Source: Moryella indoligenes
Lineage (GTDB): Bacteria; Bacillota; Clostridia; Lachnospirales; Lachnospiraceae
Assembly: GCF_030812885.1 (NCBI RefSeq)
Contig: NZ_JAUSTO010000011.1
Location: forward strand, 11,814-75,813
Reading direction: 5' to 3'
Length of the DNA stretch: 64,000 nucleotides
The notes under the pieces are model-generated. The model worked only from the letters and a program-made list of their open reading frames with translations, did not search any database and was not told the origin of the DNA. Positions 59,192 through 64,000 of the stretch are shown here, one piece after another. The position numbers were made by a program, and so were the translations under genes. Position 1 is the stretch's first letter, and each line of letters begins with the position of its first letter.

Positions 59192-61612
59192 ATGATAGCA
59201 CCATTCAGCTGGTTGAAGGAATATGTAGACATTGACTGCACGCCGGAGGAGCTTCAGGAAAAGCTCTTCTCCTGCGGCTTTGAGGTAGAGGAATTAAAGC
59301 AGGTCGGAGCCGACATTACCCGCGTCGTTGTGGGTCTTGTGAAGTCCTGTGAGCCCATTCCGGACACACATCTTCATGTATGTGTCGTGGATTGCGGAGA
59401 GAAGGGCAACCTTCAGATTTGCTGCGGCGCGGATAATGTTGCCGCAGGAAAAAAGTTTCCGACAGCGCTGGTCGGGGCGACGGTCTACGAGACCAATAAG
59501 GAGCGCACGGAGATCGCGGGTGTCACGACTATTAAAAAAGGAAAGCTCCGCGGCTTTGAGTCTCATGGCATGCTCTGCTCTGGTATGGAGCTCGGGGTTT
59601 CCGAGGATATGTACCCGGGCGCAGGCTACAATGGTCTGCTTTTACTTCCGGATGATGCTCCTGTCGGAGCGGATGTAAAGCCGATCCTGGGGCTCGACGA
59701 CTGGCTCTTTGATATCGCCGTCACGGCGAACCGCCCGGACTGCCAGAGCATCTATGGCATCGCGCGGGAGGTTGCTGCGGTTCTCAATAAGCCGGTGAAG
59801 GCGCCTGCGCTCGATTACAGGGAGACGGAGAGGGAGCTTCCGGGCTTTGCAGTCTGTGTTGATGCGCCGGAATACTGCCCGCGCTATATTGCGCACTATG
59901 TGCACGACGTGAGGATTGGGGAATCTCCGGCGTGGATGAGGCGGCGCCTCGCACTGCTCGGTGTGAATGCGATCTCCAACATGGTGGATATTACGAACTA
60001 TGTGATGCTGGAGCTCGGCCAGCCCATGCATGCCTATGACAGAGCCCATCTCGAGGGAGATGCCATCCGGGTCCGCTGTGCGGCAGCGGGCGAGAAGCTG
60101 GTGACGCTCGACGAGGAGGAGCTGACGCTCTCGGAGAGCAATCTTCTGATCTGCGACGGCGAGAAGCCGGTCGGTCTCGCCGGTATCATGGGAGGACTGA
60201 ATTCGGAGATACTCGACACGACCTCCGAGGTCGTGCTGGAGGCCGCAAAGTTTGCGCGCGACAACATTCGCCGCAGCTCCCGCAGCCTCGGAAAGCGCAC
60301 GGACGCGAGTGCGCACTTTGAGAAGGGCACGGATGAATACACGGTCGATATGGCGATGCGGCGCGCCCTGCATCTCATCGAGGAGCTGGGCTGTGGAAGC
60401 ATCTCCCGCACGCACATCGATGTGAATACCGGGAACAGCATAGGAAAGCGGGAGCTCTCCGTTCCGGTGGCGCGTGTCAATGCGGTGCTCGGCATCACGG
60501 TGCCGGATGAGGAGATCCTGCGTATACTTGCGAGCCTTAACATGGAGCCGGTGCTGAAGGATGGAGAACTCACGCTTCAGGTTCCTGCTTACCGCGAGGA
60601 CATGGAGAGCTATCAGGATGTCGCGGAGGAGGTGATACGCCTCTATGGTTATGAGCACCTAGTTCCGACCTTCCTGAAGGAGGCGGAGGTGACCGGCGGC
60701 GGACTCTCCGAGATCCAGCAGCGAGAGCTGAAGCTGAAGGAGACGCTCTGCGGGGCGGGTATTTATGAGTGCATCCACTACTCCTTCTTCTCGCCCTCTG
60801 ATCTGAAGCTGCTGCGCTTCCCGGAGGATGCCGCGGAAATGCAGGCGATTCGCATCATGAATCCGATCAGTGAGGAGATCTCTCTGATGCGCACTACTCT
60901 GACTCCATCCATGCTGAATGCAGTGATGCGGAACCAGAAAAACGGAAATCTTGCGGGGCGGCTCTTTGAGATCGCGAAGGTCTTCCTTCCGAAGGAGCTG
61001 CCGCTGAAGAACTATCCAGACGAGCGGGATCACCTGGTGCTTGCCTTCTTCGGAGAGGGAGAGGACTTCTACAGTCTGAAGGGCGCGCTGGATCTCACAG
61101 CAGAGGCGCTGGGTCTCTCCTTTGGCTACGAGAGCGCGGAGCAGCCCTTCCTGCATCCCTATCAGACTGCCGCGGTACTTTGCAATGGGCAGAGGGTTGG
61201 TTACATTGGAAAGCTCGCCTATGATATTGCTGCGGAGCTGAGCCTCCGGACAGATGTCTATGTCGCAGAGCTGGATCTGAAGACACTCTACATGCAGGTG
61301 CATGCGACGCCGGTCTTTGAGCCGCTGCCTGCTTTCCCGGAGGTCACGAGAGACATCGCCCTCATCATGGAGAAGAGTATCAGCTGTGCGCAGGTGGAGC
61401 GCGTGATACACGAGAGCTGTAAGTATATCCGTGAGGTGAGGCTCTTTGATGTCTATGAGGGCGCGCCGATTCCGCCGACGAAGAAAAGCATGGCATTTAC
61501 CGTCACCTTCCGTCCGAAGGATGAGGAGCTGAAGGGCGAGGATATAGACCGCTACGTTGACAAGATGCTTCGTAAGCTGAAGGCAGAGTACGATATTGTG
61601 CTGCGGTTCTGA
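59192..61612 (+). CDS. pheT: Phenylalanyl-tRNA synthetase beta subunit
   Basis: An 806-residue subunit. It has an N-terminal tRNA-binding OB domain (LQICCGADNVAAGKKFPTAL), the B3/B4 editing region (GYNGLLLLPDDAPVGADVKP onward, RPDCQSIYGIAREVAAVLNK), the B5 domain and the C-terminal anticodon-binding fold (FPEVTRDIALIMEKSISCAQ, then SMAFTVTFRPKDEEL). The start is ATG 59192, 17 bases after pheS, so the two form one T-box-controlled unit. Confidence 0.97.
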   Translation: MIAPFSWLKEYVDIDCTPEELQEKLFSCGFEVEELKQVGADITRVVVGLVKSCEPIPDTHLHVCVVDCGEKGNLQICCGADNVAAGKKFPTALVGATVYETNKERTEIAGVTTIKKGKLRGFESHGMLCSGMELGVSEDMYPGAGYNGLLLLPDDAPVGADVKPILGLDDWLFDIAVTANRPDCQSIYGIAREVAAVLNKPVKAPALDYRETERELPGFAVCVDAPEYCPRYIAHYVHDVRIGESPAWMRRRLALLGVNAISNMVDITNYVMLELGQPMHAYDRAHLEGDAIRVRCAAAGEKLVTLDEEELTLSESNLLICDGEKPVGLAGIMGGLNSEILDTTSEVVLEAAKFARDNIRRSSRSLGKRTDASAHFEKGTDEYTVDMAMRRALHLIEELGCGSISRTHIDVNTGNSIGKRELSVPVARVNAVLGITVPDEEILRILASLNMEPVLKDGELTLQVPAYREDMESYQDVAEEVIRLYGYEHLVPTFLKEAEVTGGGLSEIQQRELKLKETLCGAGIYECIHYSFFSPSDLKLLRFPEDAAEMQAIRIMNPISEEISLMRTTLTPSMLNAVMRNQKNGNLAGRLFEIAKVFLPKELPLKNYPDERDHLVLAFFGEGEDFYSLKGALDLTAEALGLSFGYESAEQPFLHPYQTAAVLCNGQRVGYIGKLAYDIAAELSLRTDVYVAELDLKTLYMQVHATPVFEPLPAFPEVTRDIALIMEKSISCAQVERVIHESCKYIREVRLFDVYEGAPIPPTKKSMAFTVTFRPKDEELKGEDIDRYVDKMLRKLKAEYDIVLRF

Positions 61613-61757
61613 GAGCTGTAAAAGAGCTGCTTGACACATGGATCCGACTTCCTGAATCTCCGGAGCGACATGGATATCAGAAATATCGAGCTCGCGCAGA
61701 AGGAGGAGATTGAGCAGATCAGAACGTTGCAATACACTTGAGCAGGGCGGGTTTTAC

Positions 61758-61786
61758 TTGAAAGCTGCGGTAACTTGTGGTACGAT
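61758..61786 (+). promoter_or_regulatory. secG promoter
   Basis: TTGAAA (61758-61763), a 17-base spacer and TACGAT (61781-61786) with an extended TG. The 145 bases between pheT and this promoter hold no gene I can support, only a short open frame (61670-61741) encoding DIRNIELAQKEEIEQIRTLQ. Confidence 0.65.
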
Positions 61787-61845
61787 GCAGTGTAAGTTCG
61801 TGTCCGCGATGGAGCAGACACAATAGCCAGATTCGGAGGAGTATC

Positions 61846-62076
61846 ATGCTGAACACGATTTTATCTGTTATATTTGTCATTGTATGTGTAGTTCTTTCTG
61901 CCATCGTTCTGATGCAGGAGGGAAGAGATCAGGGTCTCGGGGCCATCGGCGGTATGGCCGATTCCTACTGGGGCAAGATCAGGGGCCGTTCCGTGGAGGG
62001 AACGCTGGAGAAGCTGACCAAGGTGCTTGCGGTGCTGTTCCTCCTTGTGGCCTTTGTTCTGAACATTGTAAAATAA
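61846..62076 (+). CDS. secG: Preprotein translocase subunit SecG
   Basis: A 76-residue membrane protein of the Sec translocon with two helices: ILSVIFVIVCVVLSAIVLMQ and VLAVLFLLVAFVLNIVK. The connecting loop EGRDQGLGAIGGMADSYWGK is the usual SecG loop. ATG 61846 follows CGGAGGAG. The gene normally precedes rnr-smpB-ssrA in Firmicutes; here insertion-sequence debris follows instead, so the local order has been disrupted. Confidence 0.93.
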   Translation: MLNTILSVIFVIVCVVLSAIVLMQEGRDQGLGAIGGMADSYWGKIRGRSVEGTLEKLTKVLAVLFLLVAFVLNIVK

Positions 62077-62170
62077 GCTCTGCTAATAGGGGCTCCCTTT
62101 AGGAGCGTTCAGTTAGGGATTGAAGAAAACAAAGCTTAACTGATGACCTTTAAGCGGTAAAAAAAGAAAT

Positions 62171-62215
62171 AACGACCATACAAGAGTAAAGATGCTCTTG
62201 TATGGTTGTTTTCTT
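62171..62215 (+). terminator. Intrinsic terminator after secG
   Basis: AACGACCATACAAGAG pairs with CTCTTGTATGGTTGTT over an eight-base loop, followed by TTCTTG. The 95 bases before it are AT-rich and hold nothing recognisable. Confidence 0.8.
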
Positions 62216-62262
62216 GTGTTTAATTATATCAAGTACCAAAATGGTATGTGAGCGAATCATAA

Positions 62263-62449
62263 TTTGCAGTATCTTCAGCTACCATCAGCAATGACTTTGA
62301 TGAACCGTACATCATTCGGGATACACAGACAGACGATTATTATATTCGCGACGGTATTGCGCCAACCTTTGAAGTCTATGCAGACGCCCGCAAATCAGCA
62401 GACGAGCTGAATGGGCACGAAGCCGCCGTTATCAAAAATGAGTGGTCGT
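62263..62449 (+). pseudogene. Unidentified gene fragment, possibly from a mobile element
   Basis: An open frame without a usable start encodes FDEPYIIRDTQTDDYYIRDG, then FEVYADARKSADELNGHEA, and runs into the truncated IS21 gene lying on the other strand. Composition is lower in GC than the host genes. It looks like the end of a protein from a conjugative or phage element, but I cannot name the family. It was probably cut by IS21 insertion or deletion. Confidence 0.4.
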
Positions 62450-62470
62450 ACACCGTAGGAGATAGTGGCG

Positions 62471-62770
62471 GTTATCACAGAGATATTGCCATAGGACTCT
62501 TCGGTAATAAAACAGCTGCTCATTTTCATCCGAAAGGAGTTCTCGAATGAGATCCATGTAAGGTGTAAGACAGTTCGTTGATAATCGGCACCTTGATTTA
62601 TGAAAACCGTTGATATATTTATCGACAGTTCGCCTGTCGACGTCCAGTTCCCGGGCTATCTGGCTTTTATTGATCTTGAGATTCGTTGCTTCCATAAGTG
62701 TTTTTAACTTATACAGATCCTCCAGTCCGTGAATCTTAAGATCCGTAATGATGGGTGATTTGATAATCAT
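62471..62770 (-). pseudogene. Truncated IS21-family transposase (IstA N-terminus)
   Basis: The fragment starts at ATG 62770 after GGAGGCCTGAACG and reads IHGLEDLYKLKTLMEATNLK, then INKSQIARELDVDRRTVDKY, the IstA helix-turn-helix. After about 95 codons (LWQYLCDN) similarity ends; the frame continues a few unrelated codons to 62432. A complete IstA is about 400-500 residues and IstB is missing, so this is a dead fragment. Confidence 0.75.
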
Positions 62771-62861
62771 CGTTCAGGCCTCCTTCTCAGACCTTATCGA
62801 TGATATCAGTTGTACATTTTTATTCCAGAACTTCTGTACATATTTGATTATGATTTATTAG

Positions 62862-63038
62862 CTGAACAGATTCCATATCGGGAATTACGATCAGGCATAT
62901 CGCTACATATTTGAATATATCAACACGTTTTACAATACCGTCCGGATACACAGCCACTGTGATTACCAGTCTCCGGATCAGTACGAGGAAGCATATCTAA
63001 AACGACTGGCTGCGGTGAGCCGAAGATCTGCTGGATAA
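62862..63038 (+). pseudogene. Fragment of an IS3-family transposase (orfB C-terminus)
   Basis: The frame from CTG 62862 reads HIGNYDQAYRYIFEYINTFY, then NTVRIHSHCDYQSPDQYEEA, the typical C-terminal end of an IS3-family integrase-type transposase (the YNxxRxHxxxxxxSPxxYE pattern). The catalytic core is missing upstream, where AT-rich sequence of about 90 bases separates it from the IS21 fragment. Confidence 0.7.
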
Positions 63039-63082
63039 AGGTAAATCAGGCCGTGTTTAACTTGTCCGAAAACTTGACATAG

Positions 63083-63334
63083 GACCACGTGGCAGAGAAG
63101 TGGTCAGAGAAATACCCGAACGCCATGAAACGCTGGGAACGGCACCGGGACCGGGATGTCATTACACCAATCTTTAAGTTTTCTGCTGACGTTCGGACGG
63201 TCATCTATACGACCAATGCGATTGGGAGACTCAATGCAACCTACTGCAAACTGAACCGTCAGAGGAGTGTTTTCCCAAGTGCTCAGGCGTTGCTGAAAGC
63301 CTTGTATCTGGCCACATTTGAAGCCACGAAGTGA
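63083..63334 (+). pseudogene. Fragment of an IS256-family transposase (C-terminus)
   Basis: The frame reads EKWSEKYPNAMKRWERHRDR, IYTTNAIGRLNATYCKLNRQ and QALLKALYLATFEATK, the hallmark end of IS256/mutator transposases. The N-terminal catalytic part is absent. It stops right where the next IS3-type element begins, so that insertion may have cut the tail. Confidence 0.8.
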
Positions 63335-63408
63335 TGCTGTATAAATAAAGTTGACATCTTATTCTCAAGGATTTCATTATAATTTAAGAGAATAAGGAGG
63401 CGTTTACG

Positions 63409-63747
63409 GTGGCAACTAACAGACAGTACGATCAGGAGTACAAAATCCAGGCAGTTAAGCTGGCAAAAGAGATTGGCCAGGCAAAAGCTGCACGTGAACT
63501 AGGCATCCCCAAAAACACGCTCTATACATGGATACGCGCTAATAGACTCGGAAATCTGGATCTTGGAGCGGGATCCCAGACCCCCAAAAGTGCTATGACC
63601 CTGAATGAGGAGCTTATCACCTTACGTAAGCAGGTCAAAGATCAGGATAAGGAAATTCGTCGTCTTAAAGAAGAAAACGAGTTCCTGGAGGAAGCTAGCG
63701 CTTTTTTCGCCGCGAGGCGTCTGAAGTCAGCAAAAATGAAAGGCTGA
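63409..63747 (+). CDS. IS3-family transposase OrfA
   Basis: A 112-residue DNA-binding protein. The helix-turn-helix QAVKLAKEIGQAKAARELGI with KNTLYTWIRANRLGN is followed by a leucine-zipper-like coiled coil (VKDQDKEIRRLKEENEFLEE). The start is GTG 63409 with AAGGAGG eight bases upstream. Near its end the slippery TTTTTTC at 63702-63708 allows a -1 shift into orfB, giving the OrfAB transposase, the standard IS3 strategy. Confidence 0.9.
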   Translation: MATNRQYDQEYKIQAVKLAKEIGQAKAARELGIPKNTLYTWIRANRLGNLDLGAGSQTPKSAMTLNEELITLRKQVKDQDKEIRRLKEENEFLEEASAFFAARRLKSAKMKG

Positions 63748-64000
63748 AATATATCGCTGTTAAGACAGAAGGCGGCATGATTAAAGGGAAACTTACATTC
63801 TACTGTCGGATGCTCCATGTGAGCCGCCAGGCATTCTATAAATACCTGCAACGTAAGGATCGGCCTTGGAAATATCAGAAGCTGGCCGATGCTATGCGGG
63901 ATATCCTAAAGGAAGATGAATGTAATGATACCTATGGTCGTTCCAGGATGCGTGATGCTCTTCTGCAGAAGAAGCCGAAGGATGTCGATATCCCGAGTGA
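63702..64000 (+). CDS. IS3-family transposase OrfB, N-terminal part
   Basis: Read in the -1 frame from the slippery site: FFRREASEVSKNERLKYIAV, then LTFYCRMLHVSRQAFYKYLQ and ECNDTYGRSRMRDALLQKK, the N-terminal HTH_21-type region of IS3 integrase-like transposases (including the YGxRRI-like Y-G-R-S-R-M). The frame is open to the last base, so the DDE core is outside the window. Confidence 0.85.

Larger units (their letters stand above)
63336..64000 (+). mobile_element. IS3-family insertion sequence, left part, cut by the window edge
   Basis: The element starts next to the IS256 fragment, near TGCTGTATAAATAAAG, and carries orfA and the beginning of orfB in a -1 frame, joined by a T6C slippery site. 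The right end lies outside the window, so the terminal repeats cannot be confirmed. TTGACA at 63351 and TATAAT at 63378 are 21 bases apart, too far for a strong promoter. Confidence 0.7.

Noticed and set aside
61670..61741. 23-codon frame between pheT and secG
   Set aside because: Its sequence (IELAQKEEIEQIR) looks protein-like, but it is too short, lacks a ribosome site and may be the remnant of a lost gene; not enough support to call.

Overview
The window is a stretch of chromosome from a GC-rich anaerobic member of the Clostridia, most likely a Lachnospiraceae-type bacterium. Support comes from an oxygen-independent class III ribonucleotide reductase with its activase, a radical-SAM HemZ, anaerobic-type cobalamin genes, two T-box leaders, a BirA-type biotin operator, strong Shine-Dalgarno sites and frequent GTG/TTG starts. 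No species can be named from the sequence alone.

Layout. 1-5000: end of a cobalamin operon (a tail gene, a CbiJ-CbiE-CbiT fusion, cbiA, cobU, cobS) with overlapping start and stop codons. 5000-12900: a stringent-response and translation operon (rel, an MBL-fold hydrolase, hemZ, hisS, aspS). 13000-15300: a two-component system. 15300-18600: nrdD-nrdG behind four NrdR-like boxes. 18600-24800: a small DMT permease, enolase and a 1317-residue secreted surface protein. 25000-31500: accessory metabolism and transport (YeiH with a divergent LysR regulator, a decayed azlC-azlD locus, threonine aldolase, a DUF134-NifX fusion, a frameshifted 4Fe-4S membrane protein, an orphan HicB). 31500-39300: ABC-F ATPase, tRNA-Leu, a Sel1-like peptide, divergent bioB/bioY around a BirA operator, YitT, Lon. 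39400-44600: membrane flavoprotein reductase, an acyltransferase-like membrane protein, TraX, flavodoxin, trmD. 44650-49070: a Trp T-box (specifier TGG) controlling trpXYZ plus an XdhC-like gene. 49100-57300: a lysozyme/DUF1304 fusion, DUF1836, HD hydrolase, a GT2-wHTH fusion, PfkB kinase, pyruvate kinase and an unknown-hemerythrin gene pair. 57350-62080: Phe T-box (specifier TTC), a repeat cluster, pheS-pheT, secG. 62200-64000: a graveyard of insertion-sequence fragments (IS21, IS3, IS256) ending in an IS3 element cut by the window edge.

Regulation is unusually readable here. Paired NrdR boxes lie before nrdD. Back-to-back bioB and bioY promoters have -35 boxes inside one BirA-like palindrome. 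The two T-box leaders carry specifiers that match the genes they control.

The most interesting unexplained structure is a scattered set of hairpin elements (9661, 24883, 46073, 57677 and the 117-bp tandem array up to 58118). They share a GCTTGC (CUUG-type) apex on one strand. Several also share a TGCATAAGTCCC head or GAGCG/AGCGAG arms. Their stems differ in sequence but remain base-paired, and three of them abut or overlap the stop codon of the preceding gene. They look like a REP/MITE-like family. Other oddities are several unusual domain fusions, a one-base poly-A frameshift in a ferredoxin-like gene, and a deletion that merged azlC with azlD.
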